Shown here: piece after piece, positions 19,182 through 27,949 of the stretch
How positions within the stretch are numbered: position 1 is the stretch's first letter
Layout: every line of letters starts with the position of its first letter
From: Rasiella rasia
GTDB taxonomy: Bacteria; Bacteroidota; Bacteroidia; Flavobacteriales; Flavobacteriaceae
Assembly (NCBI RefSeq): GCF_011044175.1
Contig: NZ_CP049057.1
Span: 3,207,501-3,271,500, forward strand
Direction of reading: 5' to 3'
DNA: 64,000 bases
Program-made: the position numbers and the translations under genes
Notes under the pieces: generated by a model
Told to the model about the DNA's origin: nothing
What the model saw: only the letters and a program-made list of their open reading frames with translations
Databases searched by the model: none

Positions 19182-20570
19182 CTATTTTACCACTAATTTT
19201 TTTACAAACGTCTGGTTATTGTCGGTAGTTCCTTTCAATAAATAAATACCCTGCGATAAGCCGGCTACATTAATAGAAATGTTTGCTGCTGAAATATTAG
19301 ATTCAGATAGTAACACACTACCTTTCATGTCCATTATGGCAAAACTCGATAAGAGGTCGTTGCTGAGTAATAAGTTTACTTCATTTTCGGCTGGGTTTGG
19401 ATATAACTTAAAATCATTTGTGTTAAACTCATCAACTCCGATGATTGGTTTATCTTCGACGATACGAGAAATTGCTCCGCTATAGTTAACGATAAAAAGC
19501 TCATCTTCATTATTTACGCCAAAGGCCGACCAGTTTCCTCCAAACGTTCCGAGGTTGTTAAAATTGTTAGCGCTATCTACCGTACCAATAACTCCAGTTC
19601 CAAAATCGGCGAAAAAATAGTACCCTTGTAGTGAGGGCTGCAAGGTACCATTGTACACATAACCTCCAGTGATTGAAAACCCTACAGAGTGTGGATATTC
19701 TGCTACTGGAAACGTAAGTGTGCTACTAGGAGGGCATGTTGTTGGAGCCCCCGCGAACGGACTGCTACCTTCAAAACAATTCCACCCGTAGTTAAGTCCA
19801 TCTTCGCTGGCACCTGCTTTATTTATCTCTTCAATGGCGTTCTGTCCAACATCGGCTATCCAAAGATCATCTGTGGCACTATCGAACGAAAATTTCCAAG
19901 CATTTCTTAAGCCATATGCCCAAATCTCTTGTGCTTTAGAAGGGTCTCCAGCAAATGGGTTGTCGGCTGGTATACTATAGTTGGTTGAGCCTACTGTATT
20001 GTCAATATCAATTCTTAGAAGTTTTCCTAGCAGTAATTCTGTGTTTTGTGCTCTGTCGCCTGGATCACCACCCGAACCTCCATCGCCTGATGAAATATAC
20101 AAATAGCCATCTTGTCCAAATGCTATACAGCCCCCATTATGATTAGAAAAGGGCTGTTCGTAATCTATAATCTTTAATTCAGATCCAGATAACGCGCTAT
20201 TAGGGTCTCCTGGATCTACAGAAAATCTAGAGACTTGCGTTGTTAAAATACCTCCAACATTTACCGTGTAGTTAACAAAAAAGAAACCGTTTGTCGCATA
20301 GTTTGGGTGAAATGCAAGGCCTAAGAGTCCGCGTTCTCCACAGCACGCTACTTGTCCAGAAATATCTAAAAATGGCGTTGGTAGCGTTGTTCCAGAACCA
20401 TCTATAATTTTGATGGTACCTCCTTGTTCTACAACAAAAAGTCTATCGTCCCCGGCGTTTTTAAGTTCAATAGGGTCATCAAACCCAGATGCGTAGGGTT
20501 CTAAAAGTATATCTTGTGCAAAGGAAATCGTCGTTGCGAAAACCAGCAATAGTGTTGTAATTTGTTTCAT
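19182..20570 (-). CDS. PQQ-dependent glucose/sorbosone dehydrogenase-like protein with T9SS sorting domain
   Basis: A secreted six-bladed beta-propeller of 462 residues (GSDH/Hhip family). The signal peptide is MKQITTLLLVFATTISFAQ. Propeller signatures include VVEQGGTIKIID, GERGLLGLAFHP (about 78-89), FSNHNGGCIAFGQDGYLY, SSGDGGSGGDPGDRAQN and IWAYGLRNAWKFSFD. A type A T9SS C-terminal domain (about 385-462: LYPNPAENEVNL, QGIYLLKG, KKLVVK) directs surface display or release. The reaction on an actual sugar, and PQQ binding, are inferred from the family. It begins 9 bases before the methylase gene and may be co-transcribed with it. Confidence 0.88.
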   Translation of the reverse strand: MKQITTLLLVFATTISFAQDILLEPYASGFDDPIELKNAGDDRLFVVEQGGTIKIIDGSGTTLPTPFLDISGQVACCGERGLLGLAFHPNYATNGFFFVNYTVNVGGILTTQVSRFSVDPGDPNSALSGSELKIIDYEQPFSNHNGGCIAFGQDGYLYISSGDGGSGGDPGDRAQNTELLLGKLLRIDIDNTVGSTNYSIPADNPFAGDPSKAQEIWAYGLRNAWKFSFDSATDDLWIADVGQNAIEEINKAGASEDGLNYGWNCFEGSSPFAGAPTTCPPSSTLTFPVAEYPHSVGFSITGGYVYNGTLQPSLQGYYFFADFGTGVIGTVDSANNFNNLGTFGGNWSAFGVNNEDELFIVNYSGAISRIVEDKPIIGVDEFNTNDFKLYPNPAENEVNLLLSNDLLSSFAIMDMKGSVLLSESNISAANISINVAGLSQGIYLLKGTTDNNQTFVKKLVVK

Positions 20571-20623
20571 AGCATGTATTTTTTTCGAAATACTAAGATA
20601 CTTAAAAGTAGTCGAACCAAAAA

Positions 20624-21073
20624 CTAAAGTCTACGTGCAATTTTATCGCAAGCTGCGTCTAGCATGTTGTAAACATCTTTAAATCCTTGATCTCCACCAT
20701 GATAAGGGTCAGGTACGTCCCTTTTTTCTCCAGGATGTATTTCTTCTAAAATAAGTTGAACCTTTTTTTCTTCGGAAGGTGTGGTAGCAAGCTTAATGAC
20801 ATCTCGATAATTACTTTTATCCATCACAAAAATATGATCATAAATTTCAAAGTCGTATGTAGAGAATTGTTTGCCACGCTGGTCGGTTATGTCTAAACCA
20901 TGTGCATTTGCAACTTCAATGCTACGAGGGTCTGGGAGTTCGCCAACGTGCCAACCTCCTGTACCTGCAGAGCTTACCTCAATGCGGTTAGAGTCTACTT
21001 TCGATTTTAGGATGCCTTCTGCCAAAGGAGAGCGGCAGATATTACCAAGGCAAACCATGAGTACTTTTTTCAT
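20624..21073 (-). CDS. low-molecular-weight protein tyrosine phosphatase
   Basis: A 149-residue cytoplasmic phosphatase with the complete active site: the P-loop VCLGNICRSP with nucleophile Cys8 and Arg14, and the general acid Asp122 in DVPDPYHGG. Length and fold are standard for the family. Targets may be phosphotyrosine proteins, for example in polysaccharide export, but no tyrosine kinase is adjacent. It lies just downstream of dnaA, separated by that gene's terminator. Confidence 0.94.
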   Translation of the reverse strand: MKKVLMVCLGNICRSPLAEGILKSKVDSNRIEVSSAGTGGWHVGELPDPRSIEVANAHGLDITDQRGKQFSTYDFEIYDHIFVMDKSNYRDVIKLATTPSEEKKVQLILEEIHPGEKRDVPDPYHGGDQGFKDVYNMLDAACDKIARRL

Positions 21074-21114
21074 TCGATTAATTTATATTTTTCATGTAAA
21101 ATTTCAACTGTACG

Positions 21115-21143
21115 CATAAAAAATCCCGCAGAAAGCAGGATTT
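21115..21143 (-). terminator. rho-independent terminator of dnaA
   Basis: On the minus strand AAATCCTGC pairs with GCGGGATTT (one G-U) around a TTTCT loop, followed by TTT. It begins about 14 bases after the dnaA stop. Confidence 0.8.
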
Positions 21144-21156
21144 AATAGTTGGTCTG

Positions 21157-22584
21157 TTAGAGCGTTAATTTTTTCTGAAGATCTTCTACGTACTTTCTAA
21201 ATTGCTTGTCTGTACTGGAAAGATTATCTACAGTCTTACAAGCGTGTAATACTGTGGCGTGGTCTCTTTGGCCAATTTGCGAGCCAATTGAAGCTAAAGA
21301 CGCTTTGGTAAACTTCTTAGCAAAAAACATTGCAAGCTGTCTAGCCTGAACAATATGGCGTTTACGTGTTTTAGATTGCAGTGTTTCTACATCCATTTGG
21401 AAATATTCACTTACTACCTTTTGTATGTAGTCTATAGAAACCTCTCGCTTGGTATGTTTTACGTAGTTGTCTACTATTTTCTTAGCAAGATCTATGGTAA
21501 TGTCTTTCTTGTTGAAAGAAGAATGTGCGATAAGCGAAATAATGGCACCTTCTAATTCTCGAATATTAGTTTTAATATTATTAGCCAAGAATTCTACAAT
21601 GTCTTCTGGCATTTCAACACCATCGCGGTATAACTTATTTTTTATGATAGCTACACGTGTGTCGTAGTCTGGGTGGTTGAGTTCTGCTGAAAGTCCCCAC
21701 TTAAAACGAGATAAGAGTCGCTGCTCAATATCAATCATGTCTACCGGGGCTTTATCACTAGTTAAAATGACTTGCTTGCCGTTTTGATGTAAATGATTAA
21801 AAATATGGAAGAAAACATCTTGTGTTCCAGCCTTTCCAGAAAGCAACTGAATATCATCTACAATAAGTACATCAATAATCTGATAAAAATGTATAAAATC
21901 GTTTCTGTTGTTCTTTTTTACACTCTCAATATATTGTTGTGTAAACTTTTCCGCAGAAATATAAAGCACTGTTTTTTCTGGGTACTTATCTTTTATATCT
22001 ACCCCAATAGCATGCGCTAAATGTGTTTTTCCTAAACCAACACCACCAAAAACAAGCAACGGATTAAAACTTGTGCCACCTGGTTTATTGGCAACTGCCA
22101 TACCTGCAGAACGCGCTAACCGGTTTGATTCTCCTTCCAGAAAGTTTTCAAAATTGTACGAAGGATTAAGCTGTGATTCGATTTTTACATTACGAATGCC
22201 CGGAATTACAAATGGGTTTTTAAGCTGAGGGTTTTTATTTTTTATAGGTACGTCTACTTCTTGAGACTGAACACTAGAACGATTGGCACTCGGAATTTTT
22301 TCAGTAAAAGGTTGCTTGTTGCCATAGGTGTTTTCCATTTTAATAACATACACCAATTTGGCTTGAGACCCCAACTCTTTAGTAAGTGCAACTTTTAAAA
22401 TTTTCACATAGTGCTCTTCTAGCCACTCGTAGAAAAATTTACTTGGCACCTGTATGCTAAGCGCTGTATCTGTAAGCTTCACTGCTTTTATTGGTTCGAA
22501 CCAAGTTTTGTACGCTTGTGAAGTGATATTATCTTCAATAAAGGACAAACAGTTGTTCCAAACCGATGGTGCAGTTTTGCTCAT
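21157..22584 (-). CDS. dnaA: chromosomal replication initiator DnaA
   Basis: This AAA+ protein opens the replication origin. It has 475 residues: domain I (about 1-85, VWNNCLSFIEDNIT), a linker, the AAA+ domain with Walker A GGVGLGKT (180-187), Walker B VLIVDDIQLL, and the C-terminal helix-turn-helix with the DnaA signature IGQRDHATVLHACKTV. A DnaA-box-like sequence lies in its promoter region. No neighbouring dnaN or clear origin was found, so the origin may lie elsewhere. Confidence 0.98.
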   Translation of the reverse strand: MSKTAPSVWNNCLSFIEDNITSQAYKTWFEPIKAVKLTDTALSIQVPSKFFYEWLEEHYVKILKVALTKELGSQAKLVYVIKMENTYGNKQPFTEKIPSANRSSVQSQEVDVPIKNKNPQLKNPFVIPGIRNVKIESQLNPSYNFENFLEGESNRLARSAGMAVANKPGGTSFNPLLVFGGVGLGKTHLAHAIGVDIKDKYPEKTVLYISAEKFTQQYIESVKKNNRNDFIHFYQIIDVLIVDDIQLLSGKAGTQDVFFHIFNHLHQNGKQVILTSDKAPVDMIDIEQRLLSRFKWGLSAELNHPDYDTRVAIIKNKLYRDGVEMPEDIVEFLANNIKTNIRELEGAIISLIAHSSFNKKDITIDLAKKIVDNYVKHTKREVSIDYIQKVVSEYFQMDVETLQSKTRKRHIVQARQLAMFFAKKFTKASLASIGSQIGQRDHATVLHACKTVDNLSSTDKQFRKYVEDLQKKLTL

Positions 22585-22672
22585 AATTTATGCAGTGGTT
22601 GCGTTAGTTAATACTGGGTGGCTAAAAAAATAGAAAAAGAACATTTCTAACGGTTTCTTAGCGATGCAAATA

Positions 22673-22681
22673 TGTGAACAA
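22673..22681 (-). promoter_or_regulatory. possible DnaA box in the dnaA promoter region
   Basis: Minus-strand TTGTTCACA differs at one base from TTWTNCACA. It abuts CATATTTG (minus strand, 22667-22674), a one-mismatch -7 element, about 90 bases before the dnaA start. Autoregulation by DnaA is possible. Confidence 0.35.
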
Positions 22682-22788
22682 AAAATTGAAAAAAAAAACA
22701 CTTTAGGTATTGAATTTCTACTTTTTTTTTCTCATACTGTAATCTATTCAAACATACAAAAAACTTCCCCCTTTTTGGCATAAATTTT

Positions 22789-23184
22789 ATGAAAAAAAAT
22801 CTTACAAAATTAAGAGTGCGTTATGCAGAGACCGATCAAATGGGTGTGGTGTACTACGGAAATTACGCTCAATACTTAGAACAAGGAAGAACCGAATGGC
22901 TGCGCGAACTGGGCTTTTCTTACAAATGGATGGAAGAAAATAACGTGCTACTGCCAGTTACAAATCTCAACATAAACTATAAGCTGCCAGCGCGTTACGA
23001 CGATGTTATTTCCATTACAACGAGCCTAAAGAATATTCCTACATTTAAAATTGAGTTTTACTACGAAATTCACAATCAATTAGGCGAACTCCTCATTAGT
23101 GCAGAGACTACCTTAGTTTTTATAAATGCCACTTCAAATAAGCTCATGAAGGCACCTAATTATTTGTTGGAAAAATTGACGTAA
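22789..23184 (+). CDS. acyl-CoA thioesterase, YbgC/FadM hotdog family
   Basis: A 131-residue hotdog-fold thioesterase. The YbgC-type active-site segment is clear: RVRYAETDQMGVVYYGNYAQYLEQGRTE (split over residues 9-36), with Asp16 as the likely catalytic residue and the helix LEQGRTEWLRELG after it. It likely hydrolyses short-chain acyl-CoA; the substrate is not determined by sequence. It is divergent from dnaA across a 204-base AT-rich gap and convergent with the YigZ gene. Confidence 0.93.
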   Translation: MKKNLTKLRVRYAETDQMGVVYYGNYAQYLEQGRTEWLRELGFSYKWMEENNVLLPVTNLNINYKLPARYDDVISITTSLKNIPTFKIEFYYEIHNQLGELLISAETTLVFINATSNKLMKAPNYLLEKLT

Positions 23185-23207
23185 TAGTTAAACAAAAATA
23201 GCTGCTT

Positions 23208-23825
23208 TTAACTGTGGTTTTTTATGCCGACTTTGTAAAGGTTGTCAAACACGTTAAAAATACGTTCGGCATCTTTTTTTCGTACCGAAATCAAGATTTT
23301 GCAATTTAGCGCTAGCTTTTGTTCTATAATTTGAAGATTTTCGTCTTTAATGATACGCATAACAGCGTTCATTTCGGGATACTCAAAGGTGAGTAAAAAT
23401 TGCTCATCGATAGTTCGTGTCACTATTTTCGAACTTTCTAATGCCAATTGCGCAGATGTTTTGTAAGCCTGTATCAATCCGCCAACGCCTAATTTTGTAC
23501 CCCCAAAGTACCGAACAGAAACAACCAAAATGTTTGTTACATCAAATGCTTGTAGTTGTCCGTATATTGGCATTCCTGCGCTGTTGCTAGGCTCACCGTC
23601 ATCATTAGCGCGATAACTATCGTACTGTTTTCCTAACTGCCAAGCGTAGCAAAAGTGACGTGCTGAGTGATGCTGCTTTTTTAATTCGTCGAGACACGTT
23701 TTTACTGCATCTTCGGAAGTGACGGGAAAGGCATACCCATAAAACTTACTGCCTTTTTCTTTAAAAAAGCTTTCGGCTCCCGGCTTCAGTATTGTTTTAT
23801 AAGTATCTTTTTCTTCGGAAATCAT
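23208..23825 (-). CDS. YigZ/IMPACT family protein
   Basis: A 205-residue protein of the YigZ/IMPACT family. The N-terminal UPF0029 domain shows KEKGSKFYGYAFPV (about 21-34), HHSARHFCYAW (52-62), NDDGEPSNSAGMPI (75-88) and VVSVRYFGGTKLGVGGLIQAYK (about 102-123). The smaller C-terminal domain (about 142-200) is also present. Members are linked to ribosome or translation control and may bind nucleic acid, but no firm activity is known. It is downstream of the EamA transporter on the same strand. Confidence 0.92.
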   Translation of the reverse strand: MISEEKDTYKTILKPGAESFFKEKGSKFYGYAFPVTSEDAVKTCLDELKKQHHSARHFCYAWQLGKQYDSYRANDDGEPSNSAGMPIYGQLQAFDVTNILVVSVRYFGGTKLGVGGLIQAYKTSAQLALESSKIVTRTIDEQFLLTFEYPEMNAVMRIIKDENLQIIEQKLALNCKILISVRKKDAERIFNVFDNLYKVGIKNHS

Positions 23826-23912
23826 CTTATATTTTTACGATCCATAAAATGCATTCTTTCGCGTTCATTTTGTCTAACGGATTCTGATTGCAGAAAATTT
23901 CCGCAGTAAGCA

Positions 23913-24788
23913 TTATAGTAACTTATCTAAAGCAACCAAAAATATGCTTAAAACGGCTACTAGTATGCCAATCCAATTTTTTAGCAATAACTTTTCTTTA
24001 AAGAGCGCAATACCAACTAGGGTAGAAAGCATTACTATTCCTACATTGTTTATGGTGAAAATTCCAGAACTTTCCAACAGATCGCTTCGCAGTGCTTTCA
24101 CTAAAAAATAAATCGAAAAATAATTAGGCACACCAAGTACAATCCCACCAATGATATTTTTAAATTCGAACCTAAACTTACCTCGTATTGCTTGTGCTAT
24201 CACAACTAAAATACCAATACTAAATGCAGATGCGAATATGGTTGCAGAAAATATAGGGACATCATTTTCTGCTACAAAAGATCCTTCAATGTATTTTATG
24301 CTGGTGTCAATGATTCCACTACCAAGAAAAACCAAAATAGGAAAAATCAAATTTTTTGGCTGAATTGCTAATCCATCTTTTTGCTTTACCGAAGCTAAGT
24401 ATACAGCAACCAATGCCAGTAAAATACCAACTCCTTTATATATGCCTAAACTGTCCTTATAGTAAAGTAGTCCAAAAATTATAGGAATTACCACACTCAT
24501 TTTAGTGGCAACAGAAACTACAGATAGGCCGCTACGCTGGGTTGTTATTGCCATGAGGTTAAAAACAATGATAAACAAAGACCCTAAAGCAATGGCGTAA
24601 AAAAACCAATTGTAAGCAGGGATAGTTGCTAATGTGATTGTTCCATTGAAAGCTATGATACCGCTCACGCATGCCACAAAATAATTAACTACAATAGCAT
24701 GCAAGGTGTTTACTTTAAATATGCTGAAAAGCTTAAAGACTACAAAAATAAGCGTAGAAGCAAGCACGCTAAGTAAAAGGTACATCAT
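23913..24788 (-). CDS. EamA/DMT-superfamily transporter
   Basis: A 291-residue membrane protein with about ten hydrophobic helices arranged as two EamA repeats, typical of drug/metabolite transporters. The N-terminal helix is MMYLLLSVLASTLIFVVFKL; a second-half hallmark is LRSDLLESSGIFTINNVGIVMLSTLVGIALFKEKL. It overlaps the end of ribD by 4 bases (ATGA), so the two are translationally coupled. This raises the possibility of a flavin-related substrate, but the family is broad and that is only inference. Confidence 0.88.
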   Translation of the reverse strand: MMYLLLSVLASTLIFVVFKLFSIFKVNTLHAIVVNYFVACVSGIIAFNGTITLATIPAYNWFFYAIALGSLFIIVFNLMAITTQRSGLSVVSVATKMSVVIPIIFGLLYYKDSLGIYKGVGILLALVAVYLASVKQKDGLAIQPKNLIFPILVFLGSGIIDTSIKYIEGSFVAENDVPIFSATIFASAFSIGILVVIAQAIRGKFRFEFKNIIGGIVLGVPNYFSIYFLVKALRSDLLESSGIFTINNVGIVMLSTLVGIALFKEKLLLKNWIGILVAVLSIFLVALDKLL

Positions 24789-25828
24789 GCAATTGTGTTT
24801 TTGTAGTGAATTAGGGTGTCTGAATTGATTACATTTTTAGCAATAATTGCGCCTTCCAATTTTGGTGCAACAGTGCCAGTCTTAAAGTTATTACTTCCAG
24901 TATATACAAATGCCTCATCCCATAGTTTGGCATCAATAAAAGTTTGTAGGGTTCTAGAACCACCTTCTACAATAAGACTTTGTATGCCATCTCTATATAA
25001 AACATCGCAAATTTGCTGAGCTATATTTTCTCTGAAGTTAATAGTCTCAATCTTACAGTTGGCAGCATGTTCAACTGCTTGTTCGGTAAAAATATAAGTT
25101 GTGTCAGCGCCAGCAAAAATAGCGGCGTCTGCGGGCACTTTTAAATTGCGATCTAATACCAATCGTATGGGTGTTGCGCCATACCAATCTCTGGTGGTTA
25201 AGCTAGGGTTGTCGTCAAGCACCGTTTTCGTTCCTACTAAAATAGCTTGCTCTTGGGCTCGTAATTTATGTGTTTGTTGTCTGGTTAATTTGCTTGTAAT
25301 CCAAACTGGTTTTTGTTCATCTCTTACTTCTGGTGCAATAAAACCATCTGTAGTTTTTGCCCATTTCAAGAAAATATAGGGTCTTTTTTTCTGCTGAAAT
25401 GTAAAAAACCTTTTATTTAAGGCTTCGCATTGTTTTTCTAAAACGCCAACCACAACATCACAACCTACTGCCATTAATTTCTGAATGCCTTTACCCGCCA
25501 CTTTCGGGTTTGGATCTGTGGTTCCAATCACTACTTTTTTAATTCCCTTGTCAATAATTAAATCGGCACAGGGAGGAGTCTTTCCAAAATGACTACAGGG
25601 CTCTAAATTTACGTAAATGGTGGCTTCCGAAAGTAACGCAGAATTGGCTACACTAGAAATGGCGTTTACTTCGGCATGGGGTTGTCCGGCTTTATAATGC
25701 CAGCCTTCTCCAATAATTTTGTTGTTGTGAACAACAACACTGCCCACTAACGGATTGGGGTAGGTGGTTGCCAAGCCATTTTTGGCTAATTGAATGCAAC
25801 GAAGCATGTATTTTTCGTGTATCTTCAC
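24785..25828 (-). CDS. ribD: bifunctional riboflavin biosynthesis deaminase/reductase RibD
   Basis: RibD carries out the second and third steps of riboflavin synthesis: deamination of the pyrimidine and reduction of the ribose side chain with NADPH. The 347-residue protein has the zinc deaminase motifs HAEVNAI (His51) and EPCSHFGKTPPC (Cys78, Cys87), then a reductase domain from about 150 (KWAKTTDGFIA, VEGGSRTLQTFID). The start is GTG at 25828, supported by the conserved KIHEKYMLRCIQLA; the ATG at residue 8 would cut into it. A -7 element lies 17 bases upstream. Confidence 0.96.
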   Translation of the reverse strand: MKIHEKYMLRCIQLAKNGLATTYPNPLVGSVVVHNNKIIGEGWHYKAGQPHAEVNAISSVANSALLSEATIYVNLEPCSHFGKTPPCADLIIDKGIKKVVIGTTDPNPKVAGKGIQKLMAVGCDVVVGVLEKQCEALNKRFFTFQQKKRPYIFLKWAKTTDGFIAPEVRDEQKPVWITSKLTRQQTHKLRAQEQAILVGTKTVLDDNPSLTTRDWYGATPIRLVLDRNLKVPADAAIFAGADTTYIFTEQAVEHAANCKIETINFRENIAQQICDVLYRDGIQSLIVEGGSRTLQTFIDAKLWDEAFVYTGSNNFKTGTVAPKLEGAIIAKNVINSDTLIHYKNTIA

Positions 25829-25844
25829 ACCTTCAAGTAAGCGT

Positions 25845-25852
25845 CAAAAATA
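25845..25852 (-). promoter_or_regulatory. -7 promoter element for ribD-EamA
   Basis: Minus-strand TATTTTTG matches TAnnTTTG and lies 17 bases before the GTG start of ribD. The leader is too short for an FMN riboswitch. Confidence 0.55.
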
Positions 25853-25867
25853 CAAGGAATAACTGAG

Positions 25868-26353
25868 ATGAACGAACCTATTATTCGCCCGATTCAGAAA
25901 AAAGACAACCCTGCCGTTGCACAACTCATTAGAAGCGTTTTATTAGAGCTAAATGTTGCTAAAACTGGAACAGTGTACGAAGATGTTTCTTTAGACTGTA
26001 TGTACGAGACGTACAATCAACCTAAGGCTGCCTATTTTGTAGTAGAAGAGAACAACATCTTACTTGGAGGTGCGGGTGTTGCTCAACTAGCAAATTACGA
26101 TGGTAATGTCTGTGAACTTCAAAAGATGTATTACCTACCAGCTTCGCGTGGAAGAGGCATTGGTACTCAAATGATGCAAAAGTGCTTAGAGGTAGCAAAA
26201 AACTTCGGGTATGAAGGGTGTTACTTAGAAACCATGCCTTATATGAAAGCAGCACAAAAGCTTTATACCCGTAGCGGATTTGAGTACATAGATGCGCCAC
26301 TTGGCGATACGGGTCACTTTTCGTGCCCTGTGCATATGTTAAAAAAATTGTAA
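25868..26353 (+). CDS. GNAT family N-acetyltransferase
   Basis: A 161-residue acetyltransferase. It shows the beta-strand ELQKMYYLPASRGRGIGTQMM (acetyl-CoA loop near 94-108) and the C-terminal GCYLETMPYMKAAQKLYTRSGF. The acceptor is unknown. It is divergent from ribD, with only 39 bases between the two starts, and followed by prmC after 32 bases, so it may be the first gene of a short plus-strand unit. Confidence 0.88.
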   Translation: MNEPIIRPIQKKDNPAVAQLIRSVLLELNVAKTGTVYEDVSLDCMYETYNQPKAAYFVVEENNILLGGAGVAQLANYDGNVCELQKMYYLPASRGRGIGTQMMQKCLEVAKNFGYEGCYLETMPYMKAAQKLYTRSGFEYIDAPLGDTGHFSCPVHMLKKL

Positions 26354-26385
26354 CCAATAGAGCTGGAGCTTTTTATTAACCATTT

Positions 26386-27231
26386 ATGACCTTAAAACAA
26401 TTAAAATCTAATTTTACAGCAACACTTTCAGAGAACTATCCTCTAGAAGAAGTTGCTACTTTTTTTAATTGGTTAGCTGAAGCCTATCTAGGGTATTCAC
26501 GTTTCGATATTTCTTCAAATGGACCGCTAGAAGTCACGAGCAACATAGAAACTAAGTTTTTGGATGCTATGAAACGTCTTCAAAACTACGAGCCTATTCA
26601 GTATATCATTGGGGATACCGAGTTTTTTGGACTCCCATTTAAAGTAACTCCAGCTACACTCATACCAAGACCAGAAACCGAAGAGTTGGTACAATGGATA
26701 CTTTCTGATTTCGAAAACGTTGCCCCTAGCATTCTAGATATAGGCACGGGCAGTGGTTGTATAGCCATTTCTTTGGCAAAAAACCTTGAAAATGCCGCTG
26801 TTTCGGCAGTAGATATTTCCGAAGAAGCACTACACATTGCAAAGCAAAATGCCCTAGATAACGAAGTTTCGGTTAATTTTTACCAAGCTGATATTTTAGC
26901 ACTTAACACACTTCCTCATACATACGATTGTATCGTTTCTAATCCGCCATATGTTCGCGCCCTTGAAAAGGAATTTATGCAGCCTAATGTTTTAAAGCAT
27001 GAGCCCGAGAGCGCATTGTTCGTTTCAAATGATAATCCGTTAGTGTTTTATACCAAAATTGCACGACTCGCAGAAGCGCATTTAAGTGTGAACGGAACAC
27101 TATACTTCGAAATTAATGAGTATCTTGGAAAGGAAATGCAAGACATGCTAAAAGCCGAAGGTTTTGCTGAAATAGAACTTAGAAAAGACATTTTTGGCAA
27201 AGATAGAATGCTAAGGTGCAAGCGACACTAA
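26386..27231 (+). CDS. prmC: peptide chain release factor N5-glutamine methyltransferase
   Basis: PrmC methylates the glutamine of the GGQ motif in release factors RF1 and RF2, using SAM. The 281-residue protein has the N-terminal helical domain, TLIPRPETEELV (91-102), the SAM-binding DIGTGSGC (118-125), and the catalytic NPPY at 186-189. Length is normal. It follows a GNAT gene and precedes a LOG-family gene by 18 bases. Confidence 0.96.
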   Translation: MTLKQLKSNFTATLSENYPLEEVATFFNWLAEAYLGYSRFDISSNGPLEVTSNIETKFLDAMKRLQNYEPIQYIIGDTEFFGLPFKVTPATLIPRPETEELVQWILSDFENVAPSILDIGTGSGCIAISLAKNLENAAVSAVDISEEALHIAKQNALDNEVSVNFYQADILALNTLPHTYDCIVSNPPYVRALEKEFMQPNVLKHEPESALFVSNDNPLVFYTKIARLAEAHLSVNGTLYFEINEYLGKEMQDMLKAEGFAEIELRKDIFGKDRMLRCKRH

Positions 27232-27249
27232 ATACCATACGTAAGCCTA

Positions 27250-27840
27250 ATGAGTAAACTACAAAAAATATGCGTTTTCTGCGGAAGTAGTGATGGTAAT
27301 GACACTCAAATTACCGATGCTGCTATAGCCCTAGGCGAAACTTTTGCGCAACGAAATATTACCCTTGTTTACGGAGCTGCTAAAATTGGCGTTATGGGCA
27401 CCATTGCCGAAACCATGCTGCGCACCAACGGAAAGGTAGTTGGTATTATTCCTCAATTTCTCAAGAAAAAGGAGGTGGTTCATCTCGGACTTACAGAACT
27501 TATTACTACAGAGAACATGCACCAACGCAAGTTGAAAATGCAAGAAATTAGCGATGGTTTTATTGCATTGCCTGGCGGATTTGGAACTTTAGAAGAACTC
27601 TTCGAGATTATTACGTGGTTGCAACTTGGGTTGCACACCAAGCCAATAGGTCTTCTTAATACTAATGGTTTTTATGACGATTTATTACAATTGCTTGAGA
27701 CTATGGTACGGAAGGGCTTCTTAAAAATGGATAATTATGAGCTCTTATTAGTAGATACTTCTATATCTAATTTACTTCAAAAAATGGAAGATTTTAAGAC
27801 GCCAATGATTCCAAAGTGGCTTAAGCCTGAGCGAACTTAA
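27250..27840 (+). CDS. LOG family protein (cytokinin riboside 5'-monophosphate phosphoribohydrolase-like)
   Basis: A 196-residue Rossmann-fold protein of the TIGR00730/LOG family. These enzymes cleave nucleoside 5'-monophosphates to base and ribose 5-phosphate. The start CVFCGSSDGND and the signature PGGFGTLEE (108-116), which carries the catalytic Glu, are intact, with HQRKLKMQEISDGFIALPGG just before. The natural bacterial substrate is often not a cytokinin. It is co-directional with prmC. Confidence 0.93.
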   Translation: MSKLQKICVFCGSSDGNDTQITDAAIALGETFAQRNITLVYGAAKIGVMGTIAETMLRTNGKVVGIIPQFLKKKEVVHLGLTELITTENMHQRKLKMQEISDGFIALPGGFGTLEELFEIITWLQLGLHTKPIGLLNTNGFYDDLLQLLETMVRKGFLKMDNYELLLVDTSISNLLQKMEDFKTPMIPKWLKPERT

Positions 27841-27949
27841 TCTCCCAAATATTACTCCTAATCGAAAACCGCCTGTTTTTGAACATCATTATTTGAGAAT
27901 AAGTTTTAATTAACTAATTTGAAGTCTATTAACAACTTAAACTCACTAT

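Noticed and set aside
22585-22788. Replication origin next to dnaA
   Set aside because: The gap is AT-rich but has only one imperfect DnaA box and no cluster, and dnaN or other origin markers are absent; a skew calculation over the genome would be needed.
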